A DNA stretch of 64,000 bases from Symsagittifera roscoffensis. Its lineage: Eukaryota; Xenacoelomorpha; Acoela; Convolutidae. Below the pieces are notes generated by a model. It did no database searches. It was not told the DNA's origin and saw only the letters and a list, made by a program, of their open reading frames with translations. Below, one piece after another: positions 27,750-40,233 of the stretch (the stretch's first letter is position 1; every line of letters starts with the position of its first letter). The stretch covers positions 55,947,175 to 56,011,174 of the forward strand of contig NC_087069.1 in NCBI RefSeq assembly GCF_963678635.1. Reading direction: 5' to 3'. The translations under genes were made by a program, and so were the position numbers.

Positions 27750-30700
27750 CCAATCGCAAGGGGGTACCAAAAATGGGTCACTAAAACCACAAATGGAACC
27801 AAGTACTTTTCATGAAATTTTGAATAGACAATCATGTTCAAGAGTTTTTGTAAATGCTTTGGCATTAAAAGGAATTAAAGTCTGATTCTCAAAGTCTGCC
27901 TCGGGCGCAGAAAAATTGTGGCAAAATATGGTCTTCGTATATTTTCTGAGAACTGGGAAAATCGAATTGGTCGATCAAAAACCGAAATTTCTACAAAACT
28001 TCCTCCCTCTAGAAAAATTTCTGCGCACGCCACTGGTTAGCTGGTAACTGTTTTTAGTAGAAAAAAACTATCAGGCACCAATGGTTACAAAATAAGAATC
28101 AGAATAACTCATGAAGTTTATCATAGCTTTCAAAACAATTCCTTGCAAACAGTGATTGAAGAATTAATTACTTGACAAGTGCTTTTGATTCTACAGTTTG
28201 GTGTTCAGTAGAAGCCACTTTTGATTTTGTTCAGACGCATACCCCTCACTGGGCATAAACGAAATGAAAACTCCTGGCATAAATACGTTAAAACTTCGTT
28301 GTTTACCCGGGTTGACAAAAAATGTTTCTCGTATATTTCCAAACTGATTAAATATAGCTGGTTACTGTTCAAGTAGCACAGAACGTTCCGACCACAGTCT
28401 TAAAACAATACAAAAAGATTTTTTGAAATTGGTGGTGTTTTTTCCTGCATGTTGTGATAAAAAACTCAGGCAAGCTTGTGACTCATACAAAAAAAATTCA
28501 ATTGCAAAACAGCAATTCAAGAGAGAAAAAAATTGAAAAATTTTCAAAAAACGTTTCAAATTTTTTGCGGAATTTTTTTGAACTTTCAAAATTTGATTCC
28601 TAAAATTGCGCTAAAAACTTTAAAACTAAAATTACCGGAGTAAAACTAAGTTTTCACGGCTCAAATTAAGCTCATATAAGCTATTGCATTTACTACCTAT
28701 CTTACTTATTAGCTCGAAATTTGACCAAAAATCAAAAATTTCAAAGCTGTTTTTCTTAAAATTAGGAAAAAAGCTTTAGAAATCTTTAATGTCGTTCGAA
28801 TCACGACTGAAAGGGCTTTGATGTGGTATAGTACTCAACCCAGTCCGATGATTACTTGTGGTAGCTGATTTTGCTTGGAAAAACTAAAACATACCCGAAT
28901 CCGAAGTTCTTCCCTATTTTCAATGGTCGGAACAAAAACATTGTATAAAACTCACATGATAAGCTTTTTTCCGTACTACAATTATATTATCTGATACGCA
29001 ATATTTCATACTGTGGAATCGTATCACAAACATTTTTCATTGTATTTTTTTGTGTTTCGCTTTATGTTGGTGTTTTGCCAAAAATTTGTATTTCGTCGAA
29101 TGAGAAAACCAACATGTTGAACGGCATTGATCTGCAAATATAACTACGTATTGCAAAATACAAAAAAAGCTTTTTTAAATTGGGCCTGTTTTTCTGCTAG
29201 GTTTAAGTTGAATCTTATAATCTAAAACTGAAAACTACAAAAGACAAATTCTGCCATCACAGACAACCTTCGAACCTTCGATGTGACCCTTGATTTTTTT
29301 CTGTATAAACACTGCGCGTGAACTAGGTTATAAGTAAAAAACTGGAAAACGTTTAACTTGTTCGTAATACTGGTTTAGCGACTAAAATGAGAACTAAAAA
29401 AACTTATATACTTCATCTCAGATTTGAACTTTTTTTATGGAAAAAACGCTAATCATCCAAGTTTCATAAATATATGGGAAGCATTTTTTCACAGAACCCT
29501 TGAGTGAAATTATATGATATGATTTTCTGTAATAAATAGTATCCGACACGATGCATCTCGTTTTGTTGATAAAAAAAAACCAACAAACAATTGACGTTGT
29601 GAATCAGACAAACAGCCCTGAAAGTATATAAGAAACCTGATTGAATGTTTGTCATAAGCATTGGAAAAAATCGTCATCTTAACATTCCAGATTGAGGTAG
29701 AATTTAACTAAGTTATTATAAGGGTTAAAAAAATCTGAATTTTTGATGTTCGATGCCACAATAACAAAATTTTTTTGATGAAATATTGCAAATTTGCCTA
29801 TTTTTCAGCATCGAAATAGCGATAAGAAAACCTGTAAATGAGCAAAAACAGAGACCTACCAGTGCTTAAATAGTTTTGAAAAGTCGAAGCTGCAGTTTTT
29901 TTTGGGCATACCAAGCTGCATTTGGAGGGTTTCCTGGCAAAGATTTCTGGAGTCACTAAAACAATTTTCTCCGCGTTCTGTGTCAAGGAGTAGCAAGTTG
30001 ATAGTTCTGGAGCTAGAATTGTAAATGCACCTCAAACAAATAAGTCGGCAGACACTGCTTTCTGAAAATCCCAGATTGACTCGCGCTCTGTATAGTAAAG
30101 AAAATAGACTATTGATTTTTGTAGAATGGTATTGACTAGCAGACCTACGCACAGGAAAATTGTTGGTAGATTTATTGAGCGAGAATGTGTCATTTCTTTC
30201 CCTTTTTTTCTGATGCCAGATGGCTCTCGTTAGTAATAAAACTCTCGTTCAAAATGTTCGCATCTGTCGCAGGAAAACCATATGATCAACAAAATAGTGC
30301 GGTAGCAATATGTGACTTCTTGTTGTCCATTTTTCGTACTGACTGCCGTGGTTTGTTCGGGTATTTGAATGGAATCGAGGAAGTAATTGAATGGTCTTGC
30401 TCTGGATTGAGAGAACCTCTCTCTCTTTCTCTCTACTGACGATTGACTGCAATTGATTAGCATGAGTAAGTTTGTAAGATAATTGTTCTCTCCCGCTCGG
30501 AAACTGTTAATATTTGCAGCCATATTGTCGAGTTTAAGCCATATTTGACGATATTTTAAGTTCTTGTTTGAGTTCAATGACTGAAACATCGAAGTGAATA
30601 TGGGAGAAGGAAAAGTTTAGTTTATAATTAGATCAAGAAATGATTGGTGTGAATCAATAAGGACGAGTTTTTTCATTTTTACCTCTTTTAAATCTGTCTC

Positions 30701-31880
30701 TCAAGTTTCCCGAAAAATAAGCAAAAAATACTCATAAAATAAACAATTGAAGAAGAAAAAGTAAGGAGAGGGTCTATGAGAGTCTATGCAGGTGCTTATC
30801 TCAGGACAAAAAAGTATGCAGCATTAAAAAGAGCTTCAGCTCATTCGAGGCCCCAACATGAGCTTTACCTTTGTTTCTCCCAACATTGCCGATAATAGCT
30901 GATAGATTGTGTCCATAATAACAGCTCTAACATGGTAAGTATTTTTTCTTGATATCCTTGCAGGCCGAAAACGCTGTCTTCATGGCAGTTTAAGGGTAAA
31001 ACTAGCGTTCTTAGTTGATATTTTCAGAAAACACATTCAGAAAACAATGAAGACAACAAATTTTAAAGAAGTTTGATGTGACTATGTTTGCTGTACTAAT
31101 AGCATGCGTTTCAAAAAGTGCCATAGCTTCAAATAGCTCGGGCAATTGTTTGCAAACGAGTATGTTGAATATCGTTGAATTTTTTTTCATGATTCAAATT
31201 CATAAAACCATCAGGAGAGTAGGAAGGTCAGTTTTTTGGGTGAAGCATGCATTTTCAAAGGTGACATGTGGAGAAGTTCTTCAAAAAAAGTCTAGGGAGC
31301 TGTAATTTTCTTCACTCGGTATTAATTTAAAAAATATTTAAGCCTTCTAAAGAAAGCAGAGCAATATTTTTCTGCATTTTCTTTCAATTTAGTTTTTTTT
31401 AGGGTTTTTCTCTTTATCCCGCTATTTTTTTAATTATTTTACTAACAGTGCTGCTGAGTTCTTGTTAGAATCTTCATTGCAATCGCTTTCAGTTCCGGAG
31501 CTGCGTGAATAGGTAGTATTTTTCTGATCCTTTTTGCTGGGTGTATCACAATCAATGAGCCAAAGGAAAGCTACCCCTCCTATTCCTTATGCACCAAAAC
31601 CACTACCATGTTGTCTACAACGCTCTAAGCTCTAGGCTGTTTTAGTTTTAGTACAGTTTCGAGCAATCAAAACCAACATTCAGACTCTGAATCAGCTTGC
31701 TTCCGGAGAATTTTGGCCAAAAAACTTTTATTTTTCATAGATAATTAAACGGTAAATATTACGTTTTCCAGTTTTTTTTGTACACTATGTTCGAATCGAC
31801 TGTTTCCAGAATAAAATTAAAATTTTCGTTAAAAAATTTTTGAAAAGGCGCAGCATACTCTTCGCCTATAGAGATAAGTG
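27750..31880. other. AT-rich DNA without an assigned gene
   Basis: No motif-bearing ORF was found. TTTACCCGGGTTGACAAAA at 28303-28321 matches the terminal sequence of the TIR element at 36880-37823, so one end of a related element may lie here. Overlapping frames of 84 and 119 codons on opposite strands near 30185-30589 show no domain. Confidence 0.35.
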
Positions 31881-31885
31881 TTAGG

Positions 31886-31975
31886 AAAATCTCGCCGCCG
31901 CCGCCTTGGTCTAGAAAGGCGCGCTGCCTCCGCCTTAGCCTGGAAAATTGCGCCATCTCCGCCTTGTTCTGGATT
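31886..31975. repeat. Short degenerate tandem repeat (CCGCCTTGGTCTAGAAA-like)
   Basis: GCCGCCTTGGTCTAGAAAGG, then CTCCGCCTTAGCCTGGAAAA, then CTCCGCCTTGTTCTGGA form three drifting copies of about 35-40 bp. GC is locally far above that of the surroundings. No gene is seen. Confidence 0.55.
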
Positions 31976-32039
31976 TTTTTTCTAAACTGTTGCGTCGATT
32001 ACAGTTGAAAACTTTTTTGTTTAGTTGAGACGTACGAAA

Positions 32040-32690
32040 TACCGCTAATACCTTCGAGTCATTCAAAATATAATGGGCTGCGATCGATCAAATTTTTATC
32101 CGGTTAAGTCCGTTCAAAACTAACTGGCTCGCTTCAAACACTTTATCTTTTGAACGAGTCGGTCGAAACATGGCCAGCTTGGGTCGAGTCGATTGCAACA
32201 TAGTTAGCTTACAACAAACACAATCGAAGCCATTTTTCTTTAATCAATTTGGTCAAAACATATCAAAATTGAGTAGAGTCGGTCAAAACATAGCCATATT
32301 GAAACGATCCGGTCGAAACATAGCCGTTTTTGGTCTGTTTCATTGAAACATAAGTCCAACAACTCAACTCGGGCTACACGAATCTACGATGCTCAACTTT
32401 ATGGCTTTTTCTATTATATTTTGTGGCTGCCAAGGTTGAGGTTTTCGAAAGGTGATTTGACAGAAACAGTCCAATGATGTCCGAGTGTCGTTTTAATTCA
32501 GGACTCTTCTGCTAATTCCCGATAAAGTCGATCAAAGTCGAACAATATCCGGTAAAGTCGAACAGAGTCGAAAACGGACATCGTTTGACTCAAAAAGTCA
32601 AAATCGGACATCATTCGCCTGACAAAGTCAAAAACGGACATCGTTCGATCAATTCGGTCGAACCATGAGTCGAGCACCTCAGCCCGGGGA
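32040..32690. repeat. Degenerate tandem repeats built on GGTCGAAACATAGCC and AAAGTCGAA..ACGGACATCG
   Basis: From about 32100 to 32350, units containing GAGTCGGTCGAAACATGGCC recur roughly every 45 bp with drift (ATTGCAACATAG, GGTCAAAACATA, GGTCGAAACATAGCC). From 32520 to 32665, a second unit with AAAGTCGAA and AACGGACATCGTT recurs. The whole behaves like an old minisatellite. No coding potential is seen. Confidence 0.65.
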
Positions 32691-33184
32691 ATACCCGGGA
32701 TAGTCTGCTACCAAACTTTGGTTACGAAGGGCATCCCCTTTCCAAATTGAATAGTCTAACTTTTGAAATGGTTGAGCGGATTATTAAACAAACCAAAACT
32801 TGATAATACTGGTTGATTTAATCAGGTTTAAAGATGTGCTGCTTATGATTCTTTTGCCCTAATCAAGCATTCCTTGTGTGAACATAACGCTTTGATGTTT
32901 CAGAGGTGGGGTGTCTGGTAAACTGTTCTTACCCATGACGTATCAAGAATGCAACGACGCAGTGCAGCTGGCAAAAAACGAGAGGCGGTCGTCTGCCCAA
33001 GGTAGAAATGATTGTTACGACTTTTATAATGGCTTCTGTAATCAGTTTCAACCTAAGCGCTTTTTTGAGAAAATCGATTAAGTCTCAGAGAGTGACGTGT
33101 GTGCATGAAAATTTTGAAGACGAGGGGCAAGTCTTCTTGGAAAATAAGTTGGATTCGCTTTTGCTATAAGCAATTTCAGATTGA

Positions 33185-33430
33185 GCGCACCGTCTGCTTG
33201 TCATGCTATCTTTTTTCGGCCGCATAGTCACAAGCAACCTCTATAACTTCTATAACTGGTCCCATATTCACTCCCTCTTCTACGTCTCAATATACCTTAC
33301 AAGATGCCTCTAAAATAGTTTACTCTATTCTTTCTAAAAGCGGTCTTACTACAAAAAAATTAAACTAAATTTTTCAAAGCGTATAGTTATGGAATATGAT
33401 TGGTTGATAGTAAAAACTCTACTATCCTTT
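33185..33430 (-). repeat. Diverged LTR-like relic of the same retroelement family
   Basis: Read on the minus strand, this segment retains a close version of the conserved LTR block. The plus strand has CACCGTCTGCTTGTCATGCT followed by ATCTTTTTTCGGCCGCATAG, matching the complement of 6463-6501. It also has GGAATATGATTGGTTGATAG near 33390, like the 5' part of the minus-strand LTRs. The middle is hard to align. It is probably a solo LTR of an older subfamily. Confidence 0.5.
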
Positions 33431-34370
33431 TGCAAGTAGAAAGGGAAAACCATAACATACACGAAGCTCGGAAAGGGTCACAACCAACCGCATTGTAGTA
33501 AAAATTCTATAATATCGAACTAAAAATCAAATGATTTGTGTGATCTTTAGTTAGGTTTCAGCTTCAATTTGGGTTTTACAGTTTGGGTCTTACAACTTGT
33601 CTGTAATGGTGTTCTGCTTCGTTTTATTGGACATGATGTTTAGTTGCAGTAGTTTTTCGGTGGTAAGAACTTCACTAGGCCAGAGTTGGTTGTCAGGGCT
33701 GGAGTTGTCAGGTTTTCCTCTGAGAAGCTTGGACACCAGGGTCTGGAATAATGCAGATAAACAAATTTGGTTGTGGGAGCAAACTGGATTGACATTGATC
33801 TGTTTCAGGGTCTCTGGTGTCAGTTTTTCTGCTGGAAATCTTATTTTATACTTGGAAACAGAAAAAAAAGTAGGTTGTAGTAAACAAACCATGTGGGTTT
33901 TACTAAGCGTGAGTGAGCACGGAACGGTAAACAGGGTTTTTGAGCATAGTCAGAAGGACAATGCGAACTGACGGGCAGAAGAAGTCGCGAGAGTATGCTT
34001 TTAAGATGATTGGAAATTGGGAATGGTTTTACTTTATTTTTTTGTTATACTCGTTTAATCGTATTTGGGTTTTCATCCTTGCGAAACAATTCGAATCATA
34101 TACTTCATCTCAGTTGATTGACCTTCGTTTGTATGTGCGGACCAGCTGTTCTGGTGGCTCTAACTTTTTAGGGCGTTAGAAAAAAGTGGATGGCGTCAGG
34201 TTCAAATCACACTTTTTTTACTGGGTTGACAGCAATATTTCAAGCTAAAGCAGACAAATTACGGCCTTCATAACTACCTGAATGACTTACTATTCTGATT
34301 TCAAAACTATCAACTTTTAATAAGAAAAAATTAACCATTTTTTTCATTATCGGGCAAAGAGTTTTAGAAA
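33431..34370. other. Unassigned DNA with long overlapping frames on both strands
   Basis: A 124-codon plus frame (33597-33971) and a 100-codon minus frame (33590-33892) cover the same bases. The minus product (KLTPETLKQINVNPVC, KLLRGKPDNSS) looks more protein-like than the plus one. No domain or splice structure is clear. It may belong to the internal part of the LTR relic next to it or be a host exon. Confidence 0.25.
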
Positions 34371-34374
34371 AATG

Positions 34375-34515
34375 AAACCGAAATATAAATACTAACAAGA
34401 AGTGTTGGTCCTAGTTTTTGTAATAAGGGGTCAGAATAAATTTACAGCCCGGTAATTAGCCTTAAGTATAAGTACCAACAAGAAGTGTTGATCTTAGTTT
34501 TTGTTAGATGGGGCC
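34375..34515 (-). repeat. Inverted copies of the 80-bp repeat unit found at 36555-36800
   Basis: ACTAACAAGAAGTGTTG and ACCAACAAGAAGTGTTGAT, with CCCGGTAATTAGCCTTAAG, are the complements of CAACACTTCTTGTTAGTAC and CTTAGTGCTAATTACCGGG at 36555-36800. About one and a half units are present. Confidence 0.7.
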
Positions 34516-34539
34516 TAACACATTTAGGGTTACATGTTA

Positions 34540-34630
34540 TTTTGCCCCAAGTCATCTTGTCCCAGCCCATCTTGTCCTACACTAACTTGCCGGACTAGAC
34601 AACTTGTCCTATGTCATCTTGTCTCAGAAA
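34540..34630. repeat. Short degenerate repeat of CATCTTGTCC
   Basis: AAGTCATCTTGTCCCAGCCC is followed by CATCTTGTCCTACACTAACTT and ATGTCATCTTGTCTCAG. These are four drifting copies of a unit of about 20 bp. Confidence 0.55.
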
Positions 34631-36554
34631 AAAAATAAATAAAACTTTCCCCAGATCCTTTGTTATCCTCGTAGAACATAATGTCGTCATTAGCATGAAA
34701 GAGATTTTCGCTGAGATATTGAACTTGAAACAAAACGCGGATTCATTTAAACATGCGCGGAAACAAAATGAGCTCACAGAATGCATAAACAAACTGAAAG
34801 CCGCAAAATTTCAACGCAATTTTCATGTCGAGTTTGAGTGAAAATTTTCTAAGCTTACTTGGCATCGATGTTAGTGCGCATTACTCTTAGTCAGCAAGTC
34901 AAAAGTTCAAAACTCGAAGTAGGCAAATATTTTATCTTGCAGACATAAAACCGAAAAAGTGCAGGTAGTGCCCCACCCTAAAACCCTCATATTGGGTACC
35001 CCAGGATTGGAGCGGGTTGAGGGGAAGGGCTAAGTTATTGAAGAATTGGCCTCTATCACGTCCCAAAACATGGGCTCCCTACGGTGGCTATACAGTGGCT
35101 TGTGTTTAGGTAATTTGAAAACAATCAAGTTCAGAAGCCATTTTAAAAAATCTTCAAATTCAAAGTGAAAGTAAATATTCAGACATTCTTCAACCAACTT
35201 ATCTGAAACACAAACAAAACTACAAAACTTAGCCAACAGTAAAAGCATTTCTGCCTCGTTTCGGTTCCGAGGCAGATCGGTTTCGGGTAGCTGGCTGATT
35301 GACAACATTTCATTTCATACGTAAACTAACCGAATTTTTCGAAAATTACAAGTCAACAAAGAATAACCAACTGCCATAAATTTCGGTTTTTAAAAGCAGA
35401 ATTCAATGTCATAAAATACGCAAAAAAACATTAAAAATTCATTAAATCATTTGTTACGACCATGGTTTTTCACGCTATGAATTCTAGCGAAAACAAAAAG
35501 TGCAAGAAACAACGCACAACAATTTTAAACAAATCAAACAATTAATTACACTCTACCTCTAAGAGAAATACCAAAAAAAGAAAACTCAAAACAATGAATC
35601 AACATATGACGAATTTGACTTCGACTGCTCAAAAACTACAAACACTGAAAAGAGGACAATTCCGATTTAAACAAATCTCCACGAAATGTTTTGTCTTTTT
35701 TCCAATTCCGCCCTTTCAAAATACAGAGTTTTATGTTTTTTAACGTAATTTTACGGCTAAACGCTGTAAAGTATGAAGTACAAATCTGTTCACAGTTGTC
35801 GATTTGTTCACCACGCCAAATTTCATTGCATTATGACAAGGTTAAATGAGCTTTTCCAAATTGAATTTGAAAAGGGGGTTTTGAAAAAGAGTCAAAATTT
35901 TTTCTCCCCAGGAGTAAGACATAGAAAAAAATACAGAACTATAATATGTTATAAGCAGATTTAATCTTCACAGATTAAATTTTCAAAATACTTTGAACCA
36001 TAAACAACTACTAGATTCAAGAAAACTGCCTTGCACCTCTCAACCTACTTTACTTCTCTTAGCAGTAGATATAAAAGAATGGTATGAAAAAAATGAATAG
36101 GAATTTCGATTACATTTGTGAAGTAATTAAAAGCCCCGGAAAACCCACAAAAAACGTAATCATAGATTTTGACAAAAAATTAGCCGGTTTTTTATTTTTA
36201 TTTCGAACACAACAATATAATATTTATTCATAGTACACATTTTTTGACAATAATAAACAGCAGCAACAGTGCTTGCAGTTGCAACAGAATGTGCTTCAAA
36301 ATCCTCCCCCCGAATTGCAATAGTTTTCAGTACTTCACTTGCATCATAAATGGAATAGCACGCTGAATTTTTTTTAACCCTTTCGACATTTTTTAACCTA
36401 CTATCATCTCCACAACATGTTTTTTGTAGTCCCACATGGATGCATTCCTCTTATTGAGAATAAGTTACGCGAAAATTTTTTTTGCTCTTATTGAACCACA
36501 CATATTTTTTTCTAATTGAACATACTTAGCACAACCCTTCAGACGGCTTTTCAT
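34631..36554. other. AT-rich DNA without an assigned gene
   Basis: Only short frames occur, with no motif I can name. Nothing is supported. Confidence 0.35.
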
Positions 36555-36800
36555 TTTAGTGTTAATTACCTGGCTCTATTTATTATGACCAATCTAAACA
36601 AATGTTAGATCATCACTTCTTGTTAGTACTTATATTTAGTGCTAATTACCGGGCTCTATTTATTATGACCAATCTAAACAAATATTAGATCAACACTTCT
36701 TGTTAGTACTTATACTTAGTGCTAATTACCGGGCTCTAAATGTTATATGATCCCATCTAATAGAAGCTAAAGATCAACACTTCTTGTTAGTAATTATACC
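36555..36800 (+). repeat. Three tandem copies of an approximately 80-bp unit
   Basis: TTAGTGCTAATTACCGGGCT begins at about 36556, 36635, and 36716. Each unit ends with CACTTCTTGTTAGTACTTAT. The first two are nearly identical, and the third diverges in the middle (AAATGTTATATGATCCC). An inverted set lies at 34375-34515, so the unit belongs to a dispersed satellite or element end. Confidence 0.8.
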
Positions 36801-36879
36801 AAATTTTCGTTCTCTCTTAGATCTGATAATAACGTTTTTGCCTTCAAAGAGTGTAATTACTAAGTTTCATAGTCTTTCT

Positions 36880-37823
36880 TTACCCGGGTTGACCAAAACT
36901 TCTTATCATACAATTTCCATATATGAGAAACTTCTTGTCATACAATTTCATACAATTCCATACGTACAGAAAATTGTATGAAAACTCTATGATAAGCATT
37001 TTTCCATATATGAAAATTGTATGATAGGTGTTTTCCCATAAACCAAAAATTTTTAATTTTTTCTTTCTAAATTTAGTTTCTGAAAAATTTTCGGTAGTGT
37101 TTGCAAAAGAACACTAGTGACAAAGACCTTGGTTACTCAAAGCACCAAAGGTTGGTCGGTCTTGCATTTACAATGCATAGAAAACGACCTGAATTGGGCT
37201 GTCTTTCACAATTGATATAACAAAAGTAACAAACTTTTGTTTTTGGCAAAATTTTTCAATGATGATTATTTTAAATTTTTGAGTTTTCAAATTATCAGAC
37301 ATTGATCAAGGCATACATAAACACCCAATACAAAAGAAATAGGAATTTTCAGCGTTTTTGAAAAAAAAACTAGGTGAAAAGAAAATAAAAGCCATAATTA
37401 TCGTATCCAGGACTACGTTATGCACACAAAAAATTAAATTTTGCATGCAAAAATTTTTTTTTTCGAAAAATGTTTGTTTGCGTATTAAATTCGATTTGCG
37501 GTTGGAAAAAACCAAAAAAATTTTTGGGCCAGATTTTCAAAATTACTTGAAAAATTTTTTGTGTCGCCATCGAAAAAATGCCAGTCATACAATTTCCATT
37601 TATGGGAATTGTATGATAAGCATTTTTTTTCAAAAAAGGAAAACTTCGGTTTTTTATCACCAGACTGTTTTATTAGAATCAAACAGCCACAGATATAAGA
37701 ACATATCTTTTTTCAACCTTTTTTAGAAATTGTATGAAAATTGTATGACAAGCATTTTCCACAAACTTGATGTATGGAATTGTATGATAAGCATTTTCGG
37801 TGTATGAAGGTCAACCCGGGTAA
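36880..37823. mobile_element. Short TIR element, ends TTACCCGGGTTGACC
   Basis: TTACCCGGGTTGACCAAAA at the left end and GGTCAACCCGGGTAA at the right end are inverted repeats. Subterminal ATTGTATGATAAGCATTTT and its complement recur many times on both sides (36895-37040 and 37580-37800). The total length is about 944 bp. The inner 122-codon frame (37358-37726) shows no transposase motif. A single matching terminus is seen at 28303. This is a non-autonomous DNA transposon by structure. Confidence 0.7.
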
Positions 37824-38034
37824 GTTGCAATTATGAATAATCAGTACATGTTTGTTTCCTATGATTTTTATGGTTTCAGTAGAATGATCATGTATACTCT
37901 CTGTTGGTTGTCCAACTTGTTAAACGTCAATTCACCCTCCACCATGATCCGTGCTCGTTGCTTGAGGGTGAAAAATCATTACCCAGCCCAGAAAAATAAC
38001 CAAAAAAAAAATTGCATGTAGTTCTTAAACAGGG

Positions 38035-38095
38035 GCACAACAGCGGTTCGCCGTGATTAGCTGTACAGCTCTTGTGTTGGTCCTTTCCCCGTGGA
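38035..38095 (+). repeat. Dispersed repeat shared with the right edge of the window
   Basis: ACAGCGGTTCGCCGTGATTA and AGCTGTACAGCTCTTGTGTTG, then GTCCTTTCCCCGTG, match the complement of 63944-64000 nearly base for base. The AGCTGTACAGCT core is palindromic. It is probably the terminus of a dispersed element. Confidence 0.7.
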
Positions 38096-38288
38096 TAAAT
38101 GGTCTTAATTGTGGTTTGTTCAACTTTTTTCTTGTAACTCACAGGGTGGTGCGGATGAGGACGAGCTAGCTGGAGACAGTGTTTTGGTTCTTGTGATTTT
38201 CTGGAAAAAGTCTCAAAAGGCTTAAGTTTCAGTTAATGGTCGATTCTAGCCTAACCTCAATTAGATTAGGCGCTTGAAGAGAGTAGCC

Positions 38289-38745
38289 GCGCTGACAAAA
38301 ACAGATTTCGATTGATTTTAGTATGAAAAAAGTATAGAGATTAATTTGAATTTTTTTTAAAATGTGTTTTTTGCATATTTTTGAGCTCAAAATCTGGTTT
38401 ATTTTAACATTTTTTATTTATTTCTTGAATTCTGAAACATCTGGCACGTGTGTTTTTTTTTTAAAATCAAGAATAAAATATTTCAATTAGTTTCCTAAAT
38501 AGCATGTTTTCTTGCCTTGTTTGCAAAAAAAATCGATTTGATTGTGTCGAAAAGTCCATCGAAATCGATTTAAATCGATTTTTAGACACATGAATTTATC
38601 CAAAATTTTCAAAAAGATCGATTCATATCGATTTAAAATCCATTTAAGTTCGTAAAATGTACATGGTTAATCGATTGGATCGATTTTAAATCGATTAAAA
38701 GCAATTTAAATTGACCGCAAACCATTTCTGTCAGTGCGGGAATCA
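38289..38745. repeat. Small foldback element with ATCGATTTAAATCGATT interior
   Basis: CGCTGACAAAAACAGATTTCG at the left and its inverted partner AAACCATTTCTGTCAGTGCG at the right enclose repeated TTTAAATCGATTTTTAGAC-type sequence. It is about 450 bp. The termini resemble those of the two larger foldback elements nearby (CCCGCACTG start). Confidence 0.55.
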
Positions 38746-39263
38746 ATCTCAGTGCGGGAATAGAGAAAAGTGAATCAATCTCCGGGGCTCAGTTACAGTT
38801 AGAACACAATTAGACTGTTACACACCATTGTAACCTTTTACTTTTTGAACTGATCTATCCTGAGTCAATTTGAAATAGCGTGAAATGATTGTCTTTAAAT
38901 AATTGTAGGCTGGTTTCTTTTGATTGGAAATGTCAATTTTTGAAAATCTGAAACTAAAACGGCGTGTTGAGTCTAATTAAATTTCCATGTGTCGTGTTGA
39001 TAGGGTTAGAGTATGAATTGACACCACTGAGTCGTTAGACCCGCTGGCTGCGAAGAATGATGAATAGAAACTTAACTATCCAAAAAACAGATTTCTAGAT
39101 AAAAAGGATGATCTGTTGCAAAATGATAGAAATTGTTTCAGGAGTCCTGAAATCTGGAAGATTTTTTTATCGCTTGCAGTTGCTTGTTTGTTGTTTGTTT
39201 GTTTGTTTGTTTGACACACTCTGCAGTTTTTGCGATTTAATTTTTTTTCTGCGTAAGTTTGTA

Positions 39264-40233
39264 TACCCGCATCCAGTTTCAAGCATTAATAATCGATTAT
39301 ATTACGATTTTAGTACCAGTCTCACTAAAATTGAGAAACAATCGATTTTAATCAATTAATAATCGATTATAATCTCTTTTTTTTTTCAAATCAAAATATA
39401 ATTAATTACAATCCATTATAATTGATTATTTATTCGTCTATTTTTCGATACAATTATAATCGATTATATTTGATTATAATCAATTATTTTTATTCAAAGT
39501 TCTATTTCGATAGTTTTGCACAAAAATCCATTATAATCGATAATAATTGATTATAATCCCTTTTGTTTGTCCAATTTTGTCTTCGAAGTTGCATCTAAAT
39601 TGTTTATATTTTATGCTTTTTGTGGACGTTGGTTCCTATGAAAAATGAGAGAAAATTTTTCAAAATTTTCAAATTAATTCATATTTATAAGTTTTTTTTT
39701 CCATTTCTTCCCCATTAGAGTTGTTTTGTGATGCATGTTTTAAGCTTTTATAAACACCAAAACATCAACAAATTGATTTAGTTTCATTATTGATTCGGAA
39801 AAATTATCTTTCATCTACCGCGAGAACCTTTCCAGTCATATGAAAGGATCTCTGTGAAACTTTTGTTTCGTGGTAAAACTTTATGTTCAGACGAATCAAA
39901 GTGTTCAAAAGATCTCTCTTTTAGAGATTTTCTTATTGACACAAAAATAATAACCCATAAGATACAAATCGAGAATAGGAAAATTCCAGCAAAATAAGAG
40001 ATTACAATCGATTATAATCGATTATAATTGATTTTAAGGGTTTTTAGTAAGAACTATAATCAATTATAATCGATTATAAGAGATTATAATCTCTTGGAAA
40101 ATATCACGATTCCAATCAATTATAAATCCCTTAATGACCTAATTTTGGTAATTATAATCGATTATAATTGTCAAAAAATCATCATAATAATCCGTTATAA
40201 TCGATTATTTACGCCTAAACTTGGATGCGGGTA
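39264..40233. mobile_element. Foldback element with ACCCGCATCCA termini and AATCGATTATAAT repeats
   Basis: The left end reads TACCCGCATCCAGTTTCAAG, and the right end is its inverted counterpart AAACTTGGATGCGGGTA. Both flanks continue into many copies of ATAATCGATTATAATCGATT (39287-39580 and 39995-40205). The centre has no ORF. The length is about 970 bp. The palindromic ATCGAT units let each flank fold on itself as well. Confidence 0.7.

Noticed and set aside
27444-27865. Open frames spanning the N run
   Set aside because: They are produced by N translated as X across the assembly gap.
30185-30589. Host exon on either strand
   Set aside because: Two overlapping antisense frames of similar length, no motif, and no convincing splice sites.
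36555-36800. CRISPR-like array
   Set aside because: The units are about 80 bp with no distinct repeat/spacer pattern, and the genome is eukaryotic. It is a tandem satellite.
37358-37726. 122-codon ORF as transposase of the TIR element
   Set aside because: No catalytic motif. It is Lys/Phe-rich reading of AT-rich repeats, with an antisense frame of similar length.
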